64,000 nucleotides of DNA from Haliea sp964022665. GTDB lineage: Bacteria; Pseudomonadota; Gammaproteobacteria; Pseudomonadales; Halieaceae. The notes below the pieces were generated by a model. That model did no database searches. It saw nothing but the letters and a program-made list of their open reading frames with translations, and was not told the origin of the DNA. A program made the position numbers and the translations under genes. The DNA lies in contig CAXIDF010000002.1 of assembly GCA_964022665.1 (NCBI GenBank), positions 248,001-312,000 of the forward strand, written 5' to 3'. This document shows positions 8,643 through 20,425 of this stretch, piece after piece (position 1 is the stretch's first letter; every line of letters starts with the position of its first letter).

Positions 8643-9869
8643 TCAGGTACGGTACTCCGCATTGATGCGCACGTAGTCGTAGGAGAAGTCGCTGGTCCAG
8701 ACGGTGGCTGCGGCAGGTCCGCGCTGCAGTTGAACACGGATGGTGATGTCCTCTGCGGCCATGGCAGCGGCGCCCTGCTGCTCTGTATAGCTCGCCGCCC
8801 GGCAGCCCTGCTCGGCGATCAGCACATCGTTCAGGTAGACGGCCACACGCGTCACATCAAGATCGTCCAGCCCGGCGCGGCCGATAGCGGCCAGCAGGCG
8901 GCCCCAGTTGGGGTCGGAGGCGAACAGGGCGGTTTTCACCAGCGGCGAGTGGGCAATGGTAAAGGCCACATCAAGGCACTCCTGCTCATCGCCACCACCG
9001 TTAACCTGCACCGTGACAAACTTGCTGGCGCCTTCGCCGTCGCGCACCAGTCCCTCGGCCAGCGTCACGCAGGCTTCCTGGAGGGCATCGCGCAGCGCCG
9101 CGTAGAGCGGCTCATCGGTCGACTCCAGCAGGGTGTTGCCGGCCGCACCGGTCGCCACCAGCATGCAGGCATCATTGGTGGAGGTGTCGCCATCTACCGT
9201 TATCCGGTTGAAGGACATTTCCACCGCGTCTGCCAGCAGGGCCTGCAGCAATGCCGGGCTTACCGCCACATCCGTGGCCAGATAGGCCAACATGGTGGCC
9301 ATGTTGGGCCGCAGCATGCCGGCGCCCTTGGCCATACCCGTGAGCACATGGCTACGCCCGTTACAGCTGAAACGGACCGAGCAGGCCTTGGGCCGGGTGT
9401 CGGTGGTCATGATGCCGTGCGCCGCATCGAGCCAGCCGTCTTCACGCAGTTCGGCCAGCGCCTGTGGCAATACATCCACAATCTTCTGTACCGGCAGCGG
9501 CTCACCGATCACGCCGGTGGAGAATGGCAGCACCGCTTCAGTGGGCACCCCGGTGAGCTCGGCAACGGCGCCGGCACAGCGCCGCGCGTCCGCCAGGCCG
9601 GGTTCACCGGTGCCCGCATTGGCGTTGCCGGTGTTCACCAGCAAGTAGGCGCACCGTTGCTGGCTGGCCGCGAGGTGCGACCTGGCCACCACGACCGGTG
9701 CCGCACAAAATGCGTTGCGGGTAAACACGCCGGCGACATGACTGCCAGGCGTCAACGCCATCAGCACAACATCCCTGCGCCCGGGCTTCTTGATACCCGC
9801 CGACACCGTGGCCAGGCGCAAGCCCGCTACCGGCAGCAATTCACCAAGGTTTGCTTCACCCACCGCCAT
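8643..9869 (-). CDS. argJ: Glutamate N-acetyltransferase / amino-acid acetyltransferase ArgJ
   Basis: The product is 408 residues. It transfers acetyl from N-acetylornithine to glutamate in the cyclic arginine pathway and may also use acetyl-CoA. The KGAGML..PNMATML motif (about residue 180-195) contains the Thr where the precursor self-cleaves and which becomes the nucleophile. The oxyanion-hole region (STGVIGE) and the C-terminal part (SDPNWGRL, ending in YRT) are present. The secA-argJ-mutT order is as in Pseudomonas. Confidence 0.95.
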   Translation of the reverse strand: MAVGEANLGELLPVAGLRLATVSAGIKKPGRRDVVLMALTPGSHVAGVFTRNAFCAAPVVVARSHLAASQQRCAYLLVNTGNANAGTGEPGLADARRCAGAVAELTGVPTEAVLPFSTGVIGEPLPVQKIVDVLPQALAELREDGWLDAAHGIMTTDTRPKACSVRFSCNGRSHVLTGMAKGAGMLRPNMATMLAYLATDVAVSPALLQALLADAVEMSFNRITVDGDTSTNDACMLVATGAAGNTLLESTDEPLYAALRDALQEACVTLAEGLVRDGEGASKFVTVQVNGGGDEQECLDVAFTIAHSPLVKTALFASDPNWGRLLAAIGRAGLDDLDVTRVAVYLNDVLIAEQGCRAASYTEQQGAAAMAAEDITIRVQLQRGPAAATVWTSDFSYDYVRINAEYRT

Positions 9870-9898
9870 AGGCGTTCTCTCCCGCTATGCTGCCTGCG

Positions 9899-12619
<2,721 letters not shown>

Positions 12620-12702
12620 TAGGAAATCACTGCGTTAGACATCAGGGCATCACCCACCCGGCTCAACACCCGGCGGGGAACAAATTCAGCGGTAGTGAAA
12701 AT

Positions 12703-13635
12703 TCAGCGTCGGGTGCGATGCACGTAGCTGGAAGGGTCGACCGGACGGCCGTGTTTGTAGACCTCGAAGTGCACATGCGGGCCCGTGGCGCGGCCACTGG
12801 AACCCATGAGGGCGACAGCCTGCCCCTTGCGCACAAGATCGCCAGGCTCAACGAGGTTGGATTGATTGTGTGCATAGCGCGTGAGCAGACCATCGCCGTG
12901 GGAGACCTCGACCATCATCCCGTAGCCGTTGCTGTCGTTGCCGGCAAAGGTCACGACGCCACCGGCTACGGCGATCACATTCGAGCCGGCCTTGCCCGCA
13001 TAGTCGATACCGTAATGGGCGGAGCGCTTGCCGGAAAAGGGGTCCGTGCGCACGCCAAAGCCGGAAGACACCCAGCCCTTCTCCACGGGCCGCCCGGAAA
13101 CCCAAGCTTCGTCGTCCAGCTTGCGGTGGGTCAACAGCGACTCGAGTATCTCCAACTGCTGTTCGCGTTCGGTGAGACGCTCGGCAAAATGCTGCAGCTC
13201 GCCGGTCAGGTCGGGCGCCAGATACTCCACGCTGAAGTCTGCGGCCAGAGGACCACCCACGGCGGGCGGCTGGCTGAAATCGAACTCGCCGTCCTGCAGG
13301 TCGGCCATGACGGTGAGGTGCTCGCCCAACGCGTCAAGGCGTGTCATGCGTGCCTGCAACTCGGCAAGGCTCAGGGTCATGGCCTGCAGCTTGCGCTCGG
13401 CCTCTAACCGAAGCCCTTCGAGTTCAGTGGATTGGGTAGCGAGTTCGTCCTGCAGGCTGTCCAGGGAGTTGTCGCGTACATCGCGTGCCTGCGTCTCCTG
13501 GCCCACGAAGTACCCGAGCGCAACCATACCCAGCGGCAGCCCCAGACAGCACAGGGACAACAGGGCACGGGACCAGCGACCCAACTCCAGGGAGCGGGAC
13601 CCGCCGTGCTTGCGGCTTATCAGAATGACTTTCAT
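12703..13635 (-). CDS. M23 (LytM-domain) peptidase, membrane-anchored
   Basis: The product is about 310 residues. A signal anchor lies at about 22-45, a coiled-coil stretch at about 50-170, and a C-terminal LytM domain with HYGIDY, HGD and HVHFEV. The metal-binding histidines and aspartate are all present, so it is probably an active murein endopeptidase rather than an EnvC-type degenerate activator. A TTG opens the frame two codons upstream, but ATG at 13635 (MKVILISRK) is the likelier start. It sits between lpxC and secA. The dciA (DUF721) gene common in this interval is absent. Confidence 0.9.
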   Translation of the reverse strand: MKVILISRKHGGSRSLELGRWSRALLSLCCLGLPLGMVALGYFVGQETQARDVRDNSLDSLQDELATQSTELEGLRLEAERKLQAMTLSLAELQARMTRLDALGEHLTVMADLQDGEFDFSQPPAVGGPLAADFSVEYLAPDLTGELQHFAERLTEREQQLEILESLLTHRKLDDEAWVSGRPVEKGWVSSGFGVRTDPFSGKRSAHYGIDYAGKAGSNVIAVAGGVVTFAGNDSNGYGMMVEVSHGDGLLTRYAHNQSNLVEPGDLVRKGQAVALMGSSGRATGPHVHFEVYKHGRPVDPSSYVHRTRR

Positions 13636-13771
13636 TGGCAACCGGTTGCAATGAACTGACGCGCGAGTGTGCCATAGTCACGGGAATATTACCAATGACA
13701 ATTTCCGCGTCAGGCACCGCGGGCAGACGCCGCAGGCCCCCGCTGCCCTGTCCCTGCTGGCGGGCCGGCTA

Positions 13772-14683
13772 TCAGGCTGCCGCAGGGCTCAATGAGTAGG
13801 AAATGGGGGCCGTCGCTTCATCTTCAAAGGTCACCATCTCCCAGGCATCCGGCTGGGCGATCAGGGCGCGCAGGGAGGCATTGTTGAGTGCGTGGCCGGA
13901 CTTGTGCGCCCGATACTCGCCGATGACACTGTAGCCGAGCAGATAGACGTCACCGATGGCGTCGAGAATCTTGTGCTTCACGAATTCATCATCGTAACGC
14001 AAGCCGTCCTGGTTCAGGATGCGGTATTCATCCACCACGATCGCGTTGTCCACGCTACCGCCACGGGCGAGGCCCTGAGAGCGCAGATACTCGATTTCGT
14101 GCATGAACCCGAAAGTGCGCGCACGGCTGACTTCCTTGACGAACGAGGTGCTGGAAAAATCGATTTCCGCATGCGGCGAGCGCTCGCGGAACACCGGGTG
14201 ATCGAACTCGATGGAAAACGAGACCTTGAAGCCATCAAAGGGGAGAAAGCTGGCTGTCTTGTCCCCGTCTTCCACCGTGACCGGACGCTTGATGCGGATG
14301 AATTTCTTCGCCGCCGGTTGCTCCTCAATCCCCGCAGACTGGATGAGGAATACAAACGGGCCCGCACTGCCATCCATGATAGGCACTTCCGACGCACTGA
14401 CATCGACGAACGCGTTATCGATACCCAGCCCCGCCATGGCTGACATCAGGTGCTCGACCGTCGACACCTTCTCGCCATTGGCGATCAGGGTGGTAGACAG
14501 CGTGGTTTCCCGCACATTTTCCGCGCGGGCCGGAATTTCCACCACCGGGTCGAGATCCACCCGGCGGAATACAATCCCGGCGTCTACTGGCGCGGGCGAG
14601 AGGGTGAGGTACACCTTTTCGCCCGTGTGCAAACCAACACCTGTTGCCTTGATGGCGTTGCGTAATGTGCGCTGTCGAATCAT
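13772..14683 (-). CDS. lpxC: UDP-3-O-acyl-N-acetylglucosamine deacetylase LpxC
   Basis: The product is 303 residues and carries out the committed zinc-dependent deacetylation of lipid A synthesis. Zinc ligands are visible in EHLMSAMAG (His about 79) and HKILDAIGD (His and Asp about 237-241), with the catalytic Glu in the first motif. HKSGHALNN holds the conserved C-terminal His. ATG at 14683 follows GGTGAAGG. An ATG four codons upstream overlaps its own ribosome site and is rejected. It lies downstream of ftsZ across a strong hairpin. Confidence 0.97.
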   Translation of the reverse strand: MIRQRTLRNAIKATGVGLHTGEKVYLTLSPAPVDAGIVFRRVDLDPVVEIPARAENVRETTLSTTLIANGEKVSTVEHLMSAMAGLGIDNAFVDVSASEVPIMDGSAGPFVFLIQSAGIEEQPAAKKFIRIKRPVTVEDGDKTASFLPFDGFKVSFSIEFDHPVFRERSPHAEIDFSSTSFVKEVSRARTFGFMHEIEYLRSQGLARGGSVDNAIVVDEYRILNQDGLRYDDEFVKHKILDAIGDVYLLGYSVIGEYRAHKSGHALNNASLRALIAQPDAWEMVTFEDEATAPISYSLSPAAA

Positions 14684-14715
14684 GCCTTCACCCATCTCCT
14701 CTGCCCCGAATCCAC

Positions 14716-14749
14716 CGAGGCAGCCGATCGGTGTGTCGATCCTGCCTCG
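14716..14749 (-). other. Intergenic stem-loop between ftsZ and lpxC
   Basis: CGAGGCAG pairs with CTGCCTCG, and GATCG pairs inside with CGATC. A 2-nt bulge and 6-nt loop leave a 13-bp stem directly after the ftsZ stop codon. No T-tract follows, so it is not a classical terminator. It could limit read-through or protect the ftsZ mRNA 3' end. Confidence 0.7.
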
Positions 14750-15907
14750 CTAGTCCGCCTGGCGCCGCAAAAACGCGGGGATGTCAAAATAATCGTCGCT
14801 CGCCATCGCCGCGGCCTCGCCACCGGCAGACATGGCGCGACGCATCTTGGTCGGCCGCTCCAGATCGCGGTAATCGGGCTCTTCATCCGCCGCTGCAACC
14901 GCCGCGCGTGGAGCCGAATTCACCACCTGCAGCGGTGCCGCTCGCGCCACCTCGCTGCCCAGACCCGTCGCCACAACCGTCACTTTCAGCTCGTCGGTCA
15001 TGTTCGGATCAATCACGGTGCCGACCACTACTGTGGCGTCATCCGATGCAAATTCCTCAATTGTGTCGCCAACTTCGGAAAACTCTCCGAGCGACAAATC
15101 CAGGCCTGCCGTAATATTCACCAGGATACCGCGCGCCCCGCGCAGATCGATATCATCCAGCAGCGGGCTGTTGATGGCGCGTTCCGCTGCTTCCCGGGCC
15201 CGGTTTTCACCGCGCGCAGAGCCGGTACCCATCATCGCCATGCCCATCTCGGACATGACCGTGCGCACATCGGCAAAATCCACGTTGATCATGCCGGGGC
15301 GGATAATCAGGTCAGCGATACCCTGAACTGCGCCCAACAATACATCATTCGCTTCTTTGAAGGCATCCAATAAACTGGTACTTTTTCCGAGCACTTCCAG
15401 CAACTTTTCGTTGGGAATGGTGATCAGGGAATCAACGTGTTGCTGCAATTCCTGCACCCCGTCCAGCGCAATCGCCAGGCGCTTCTTGCCCTCGAACGGG
15501 AACGGACGGGTGACTACAGCAACCGTGAGAATACCCATCTCGCGGGCCACTTCGGCCACAATCGGTGCACCGCCCGTGCCGGTACCGCCGCCCATGCCGG
15601 CGGTGATGAACACCATGTCGGCTCCGCGCAGGGCATCGGCAATGCGCTCGCGGTCCTCAAGCGCAGCGGCACGCCCGATTTCCGGGTTTGCGCCGGCACC
15701 GAGCCCCTTGGTGATGGCACCACCCAACTGCAGCACGGTCTTCGAACGGATGTCCGAGAGCGCCTGCGCGTCGGTATTGGCACAGATGAAATCCACACCT
15801 TCCACGGAATTCTCGATCATGTGCTTGACCGCGTTGCCGCCGCCACCGCCAACACCAATGACCTTGATGACCGCGTTCTGTGGTACGTTGTCGATAAGTT
15901 CAAACAT
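14750..15907 (-). CDS. ftsZ: Cell division tubulin homologue FtsZ
   Basis: The product is a 385-residue GTPase that polymerises into the Z ring. The tubulin signature GGGTGTG is near residue 107, the synergy-loop NVDFADVRTVM near 205-215, and the C-terminal conserved peptide DIPAFLRRQAD (for FtsA and ZipA) closes the protein after a short linker. GGGGAG lies about 8 nt before ATG. It ends the classical division cluster before lpxC. Confidence 0.98.
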   Translation of the reverse strand: MFELIDNVPQNAVIKVIGVGGGGGNAVKHMIENSVEGVDFICANTDAQALSDIRSKTVLQLGGAITKGLGAGANPEIGRAAALEDRERIADALRGADMVFITAGMGGGTGTGGAPIVAEVAREMGILTVAVVTRPFPFEGKKRLAIALDGVQELQQHVDSLITIPNEKLLEVLGKSTSLLDAFKEANDVLLGAVQGIADLIIRPGMINVDFADVRTVMSEMGMAMMGTGSARGENRAREAAERAINSPLLDDIDLRGARGILVNITAGLDLSLGEFSEVGDTIEEFASDDATVVVGTVIDPNMTDELKVTVVATGLGSEVARAAPLQVVNSAPRAAVAAADEEPDYRDLERPTKMRRAMSAGGEAAAMASDDYFDIPAFLRRQAD

Positions 15908-15969
15908 AGCGTTTCTCCCCTTTCCTTTATGTTGCCACGCCGTGGCGTGACGGTTTACCGCAAAAAATT

Positions 15970-17208
15970 CTAGAAATTGCTCTGGATCCAGTTGCGCAGG
16001 CGGGCCACCAGGCCATCGCCGCTGGCCGCGCTGCGCTGGGCACTGCCGGCGCGCTCTCCCGCCTGCTTCTGCCCGTACTGCAACAGGCCTACCCCGGTGG
16101 AGTAGATCGGGTTGCGCACAATGTCGTTCAAACCCTTCACCGACTGCGGGTAACCCACTCGCACCGGCATATGAAAAATCTCTTCGGCCAGCTCGACCAC
16201 ACCTTCCATCTTGGAGGTGCCACCGGTGAGCACGACACCGGCCCGAATGGCTTCTTCGTAGCCACTGCGGCGTAGTTCGCCCTGGATCAGTGTGAACAGC
16301 TCGTCGTAACGTGGCTCCACCACCTCGGCCAGCGACTGCCGGGAGAGATCCCGCGGCGGGCGGTCGCCCACACTCGGCACCTTGATGGTTTCGTCCGGGC
16401 CGGCGAGCTGCGTAAGGGCGCAGGCATACTTGATCTTGATCTCTTCGGCATGCTGCGTGGGCGTGCGCAGCGCGGTGGCGATATCGTTGGTGACCTGGTC
16501 ACCGGCAATCGGGATAACGCCGGTGTGGCGAATGGACCCTTCTGTAAAGATGGCGATGTCCGTGGTGCCACCGCCTATGTCCACCAGGCACACGCCCAGC
16601 TCGCGCTCGTCTTCCGTCAGCACGGAGTAGCTGGAAGCCAGCTGCTCGAGAATCACCTCTTCCACTTCCAGGCCACAGCGCCGAATGCATTTCTCGATGT
16701 TCTGTGCCGCATTCACCGCACAGGTTACGAGGTGCACCTTGGCCTCGAGGCGCACGCCGGACATGCCCAGGGGCTCCTTGACGCCTTCCTGGTTATCGAT
16801 CACGTATTCCTGGGGCAGGATGTGCAGCACTTTCTGATCGGCGGGAATGGCCACCGCCTGCGCCGCGTCCAGCACCCGCTCGAGGTCGGGCGGCTGCACC
16901 TCACGATCACGAATCGCCACAATGCCGTGCGAGTTCAGGCTGCGGATGTGACTGCCGGCGATGCCCACGTACACCGAGTGGATCTGGCAGCCCGCCATCA
17001 GCTCCGCCTCCTCCACGGCACGCTGGATGGACTGCACGGTTGACTCGATATTGACGATCACGCCCTTTTTCATGCCCTTGGACGGATGAGAGCCGATGCC
17101 CACGACTTCCAGCCCACCTTCAGCGCCGATCTCCCCCACCAGGGCCACCACCTTGGATGTGCCGATATCCAGCCCTACGATCATCCTTTTGTCCTGAACG
17201 CTGCCCAT
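15970..17208 (-). CDS. ftsA: Cell division actin-like protein FtsA
   Basis: The product is about 412 residues and tethers FtsZ to the membrane. Actin-family phosphate motifs VGLDIGTSKV (N terminus) and VDIGGGTTDI (about 206) are present, as is the 1C domain between. The protein ends with an amphipathic membrane-targeting helix (about the last 15 residues, LVARLRNWIQSNF). The longer upstream open frame overlaps ftsQ coding and is not used. ATG at 17208 follows GGGGAG at about 10 nt. Confidence 0.97.
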   Translation of the reverse strand: MGSVQDKRMIVGLDIGTSKVVALVGEIGAEGGLEVVGIGSHPSKGMKKGVIVNIESTVQSIQRAVEEAELMAGCQIHSVYVGIAGSHIRSLNSHGIVAIRDREVQPPDLERVLDAAQAVAIPADQKVLHILPQEYVIDNQEGVKEPLGMSGVRLEAKVHLVTCAVNAAQNIEKCIRRCGLEVEEVILEQLASSYSVLTEDERELGVCLVDIGGGTTDIAIFTEGSIRHTGVIPIAGDQVTNDIATALRTPTQHAEEIKIKYACALTQLAGPDETIKVPSVGDRPPRDLSRQSLAEVVEPRYDELFTLIQGELRRSGYEEAIRAGVVLTGGTSKMEGVVELAEEIFHMPVRVGYPQSVKGLNDIVRNPIYSTGVGLLQYGQKQAGERAGSAQRSAASGDGLVARLRNWIQSNF

Positions 17209-17230
17209 GGCAGTGACACTCCCCACTGAA

Positions 17231-18070
17231 TTATTTATCGACCACACTGGCCAGTTGCGCGGCTTCTGCTTCCGGCTCGCGGAACGCCACCGCCAGTCCG
17301 CTCTCGTAGCGCAGGTCCACCCGCTCCACTTCGCTCCAGCGCGCCGCCAGCTCGCGGTGGTAGACCGTTGCAAACCGCTCGAGGCGATCGCCAAAATCCA
17401 CGTTACCCAGAGCCAGTCGTGTGCCGCTATCGAGCTCGGCGCTCAGGTGCCCGCGATCGTCGAGTGACAGGGCGTGCAGCACCAGCCCCATCGGTTGCAG
17501 CAGGTCACCCAGCTGCTGGTAGCTGACGATCAGCTCGCGCGCTGAGCCCGGCGGGCCGTCGAGTCGCGGCAGCGAGTCTTCACCCGTCACGCTGGCAGAC
17601 TGGAACACCTCACCCTCGTGATTCAAAAAGCCCCCCTGCCCCCAACGGGCGATGGGCAGCTGCTCCTGCACGCTGATCTCCAGAGTGCTGGGCCAGCGCC
17701 GGCGCACACTGACCCGATAGATCCAGGGCAGGTCCTGCAGCCGGGCGCGCACCTCGTCCAGGTTCGCGCTCAGGAACCCGCCCACCAGAGCGGGCTGGAC
17801 CATGTCCTGCACCACCTCGGTCTGGGTGCGGTGCAGCGAACCGGTCACCGCGATGCGCTGCACCGGTATCTCCTGCAGGGCAATCCATCCACGCAGGCCG
17901 ACCACACACACCACGCCGGTGGCGAGCAGGACCAGCAGGCGGTTGACCCAGCCGTCGAGCAGGCGCAGTCCCGGCTGCACGCCCGGACGCGGCGCACGCA
18001 CGGGCCGCCGGCGTGTTGCCCCCGCTGAACTGCGGCGCCGTGTGGTCGCTGCCTTGCGCGGCTCAACCAT
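17231..18070 (-). CDS. ftsQ: Cell division protein FtsQ
   Basis: The product is a 279-residue bitopic protein that recruits FtsL and FtsB to the divisome. It has an Arg-rich cytoplasmic tail (1-36), one membrane helix (about 43-65), a POTRA domain beginning EIPVQRIAVTG, and then the FtsQ/DivIB beta domain with the YQQLGDLLQPMG segment. It overlaps ddlB by 8 nt and precedes ftsA by 22 nt. Confidence 0.95.
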   Translation of the reverse strand: MVEPRKAATTRRRSSAGATRRRPVRAPRPGVQPGLRLLDGWVNRLLVLLATGVVCVVGLRGWIALQEIPVQRIAVTGSLHRTQTEVVQDMVQPALVGGFLSANLDEVRARLQDLPWIYRVSVRRRWPSTLEISVQEQLPIARWGQGGFLNHEGEVFQSASVTGEDSLPRLDGPPGSARELIVSYQQLGDLLQPMGLVLHALSLDDRGHLSAELDSGTRLALGNVDFGDRLERFATVYHRELAARWSEVERVDLRYESGLAVAFREPEAEAAQLASVVDK

Positions 18071-18992
18071 GCGCGCGGCCCTCCCAGCTCAATTCGACAA
18101 TGCGCTGTACCAGCGCTTCGATGGACATGCCCACCGCGCGCGCGGCCATCGGCACCAGGCTGTGCGAGGTCATGCCGGGGATGGTGTTGACTTCCAACAC
18201 ATAGAACCGTCCATCGCTGTCGCGCATCAGATCCACGCGACCCCACACAGAGCAGCCGAGGCTGCGGAACGCCGCCAGCGCCAGCGCGCCCGCTTCTGCT
18301 TCATCCGCGGCGCTCAGACCACTGGGACAGTGATAGCGCGTTTCGTCCGACAGATACTTCGCCTCGTAGTCGTAGAACTCGCGATCGGTTTCCATGCGGA
18401 TCGACGGCAGCGTGCTCTCACCGAGCACCGCCACGGTGTATTCCGGACCCTGGATAAACTGCTCCGCCAGCACGGTGCCGCCAAACGCGGAGGCCTTCTG
18501 CCATGCCCCGGCGAGCGCCTCCGCCGAAGCAGCCGGTGCCATGCCGACGCTGGAACCTTCACAGGCCGGTTTGACAAACACCTTGCCGAAGCGCGCTATC
18601 ACCGCCGCCCAATCGCTGTCTGCGTCGAGCATCACAAAGCCGCCGGTGCTGACGCCAACACCCTGCCAGAGCTGCTTGCTGCGCTGCTTGTCCATGGCCA
18701 GCGCAGAGCCCAGGACGCCGGAGCCGGAATAGGGAATCTGCAGGGTTTCCAGCGCACCCTGAATCACGCCGTCCTCACCACCCGGCCCGTGCAGGGCATT
18801 GAAGGCAAAGGTCACGTTGTCCAGCTGTGTCACCCACCCGGGCACTGCGGGGTCCACCTCGCGCACCTCACAGCCCAGCGCGCGCAGGGCAGTGACAATC
18901 GTCGCACCGCTCTGCAGCGATACGTCGCGCTCGGCAGAGCGCCCACCCAGCAGCACCGCCACGGTGCCAGCACTCGCCTGCTGCCAGCTCAT
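18063..18992 (-). CDS. ddlB: D-alanine--D-alanine ligase
   Basis: The product is a 309-residue ATP-grasp enzyme that makes the D-Ala-D-Ala dipeptide used by MurF. Diagnostic stretches are the N-terminal LLGGRSAERDVSLQSG, the HGPGGEDGVIQG motif, the grasp region EGSSVGM, and LEVNTIPGMTSHSLVP near the C terminus with the Mg-binding Glu and Asn. It overlaps murC by 4 nt and ftsQ by 8 nt, so translation is coupled. Confidence 0.96.
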   Translation of the reverse strand: MSWQQASAGTVAVLLGGRSAERDVSLQSGATIVTALRALGCEVREVDPAVPGWVTQLDNVTFAFNALHGPGGEDGVIQGALETLQIPYSGSGVLGSALAMDKQRSKQLWQGVGVSTGGFVMLDADSDWAAVIARFGKVFVKPACEGSSVGMAPAASAEALAGAWQKASAFGGTVLAEQFIQGPEYTVAVLGESTLPSIRMETDREFYDYEAKYLSDETRYHCPSGLSAADEAEAGALALAAFRSLGCSVWGRVDLMRDSDGRFYVLEVNTIPGMTSHSLVPMAARAVGMSIEALVQRIVELSWEGRAHG

Positions 18993-20425
18993 GCGCGCAC
19001 CTCCGCCAGGTTTCCCAGGGCCAGCAGGTCCTGGGCCAGCCGCGCGATGTTGCCAGCGCCCTGGGTGAGCACAACATCACCGTCGCGAAGCATACCGCCA
19101 AGCACGTGCGCCACTTCCTCAATACTTTCCACAAACACCGGTTCTACCTGCCCGCGCTGGCGGATACTGCGGGTCAGGCTGCGGCTGTCTGCGCCGGAGA
19201 TGGGCTCTTCGCCCGCCGGGTAGACGTCCAGCAACAACAACGCATCACAGCGCGAGAGCACCGCAACGAAATCTTCATACAAATCGCGCGTACGCGAATA
19301 ACGATGCGGCTGGTAAACCATGACTACGCGACGCTCTGGCCAGGCCTGGCGCGCCGACTCCAGCGTGGCGCGCACTTCAGTGGGGTGATGGCCATAATCA
19401 TCCACCAGCAGCACACTGCCCTGTGCAACCTGCAGGTCACCGAGCACGCTGAAGCGGCGCCCAACGCCGGCAAAGCCTGCCAGACCGCGCTGGATTGCCG
19501 CATCATCCACGCCTTCATCGCAGGCCACGGCGATCGCCGCAGTTGCGTTCTGCACATTGTGCTCGCCGGGCATATTCAGCTGCACTGGCAGCGGCGGCAA
19601 ATCACCGGGACGCAACACCGTGAATTCAGTCGTCAGGCCCAGCTTGCGCACGTTGGTAATGCGGTAGTCTGCCGCGTCATCAAAACCATAGGTCAGGAAC
19701 TGGCGCGACAGATCCGGCAGCATCCCGGCGACCACCGGGTCGTCGATGCACATGACTGCCAGGCCGTAGAAAGGCAGGTTGTGCAGGAACTCCAGGAAGG
19801 TGCCGCGCAGGGTCGCAAAATCACCGCCATAGGTTTCCATGTGGTCGGCTTCAATATTTGTCACCACGGTGACCATGGGCTGCAGGTGCAGGAACGAGGC
19901 ATCGCTTTCGTCGGCCTCTGCCACCAGGAAACGGCTGGCGCCCAGCTGCGCGTTGCTACCCGCGGAGTTCACCAGGCCGCCAATAACGAAGGTCGGGTCC
20001 AGCCCCGCTTCGGCAAACACCGCAGCGATCAGGCTGGTGGTGGTGGTTTTACCGTGCGTGCCCGCCACCGCGATGCCGTGGCGGTAACGCATGAGCTCCG
20101 CGAGCATCTCGGCGCGCGGCACCACCGGTACGCGTGCGCTGCGCGCGGCCACAACTTCCGGGTTGTCCGCACGTACGGCGCTGGAACTGACCACCACATC
20201 GGGATCGCGCACGTGCTCAGCGGCGTGTCCGATAAACACCTCGATACCCAGCTGCTGCAGCCGCGCGGTCACCGAACTGGGACGCAGGTCAGAGCCGGAC
20301 ACCTGATACCCCAGGTTAACCAGCACTTCGGCAATCCCGCTCATCCCCGTACCGCCCACACCGATCATGTGGATCCTGCGGATACGACGCATTTCAGGTA
20401 CCGCATAGGCGCTGCGTTCAGTCAT
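18989..20425 (-). CDS. murC: UDP-N-acetylmuramate--L-alanine ligase MurC
   Basis: The product is a 478-residue Mur ligase that adds L-Ala to UDP-MurNAc. The UDP-binding GVGGTGMSGIAEVL lies near residue 21, the P-loop GTHGKTTT near 122, the Mg and His region EADESDASF near 175, and the C-terminal domain motif DDYGHHPTEV near 345. The ATGA overlap with ddlB and the 8-nt overlap with murG show tight packing. Confidence 0.97.
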   Translation of the reverse strand: MTERSAYAVPEMRRIRRIHMIGVGGTGMSGIAEVLVNLGYQVSGSDLRPSSVTARLQQLGIEVFIGHAAEHVRDPDVVVSSSAVRADNPEVVAARSARVPVVPRAEMLAELMRYRHGIAVAGTHGKTTTTSLIAAVFAEAGLDPTFVIGGLVNSAGSNAQLGASRFLVAEADESDASFLHLQPMVTVVTNIEADHMETYGGDFATLRGTFLEFLHNLPFYGLAVMCIDDPVVAGMLPDLSRQFLTYGFDDAADYRITNVRKLGLTTEFTVLRPGDLPPLPVQLNMPGEHNVQNATAAIAVACDEGVDDAAIQRGLAGFAGVGRRFSVLGDLQVAQGSVLLVDDYGHHPTEVRATLESARQAWPERRVVMVYQPHRYSRTRDLYEDFVAVLSRCDALLLLDVYPAGEEPISGADSRSLTRSIRQRGQVEPVFVESIEEVAHVLGGMLRDGDVVLTQGAGNIARLAQDLLALGNLAEVRA

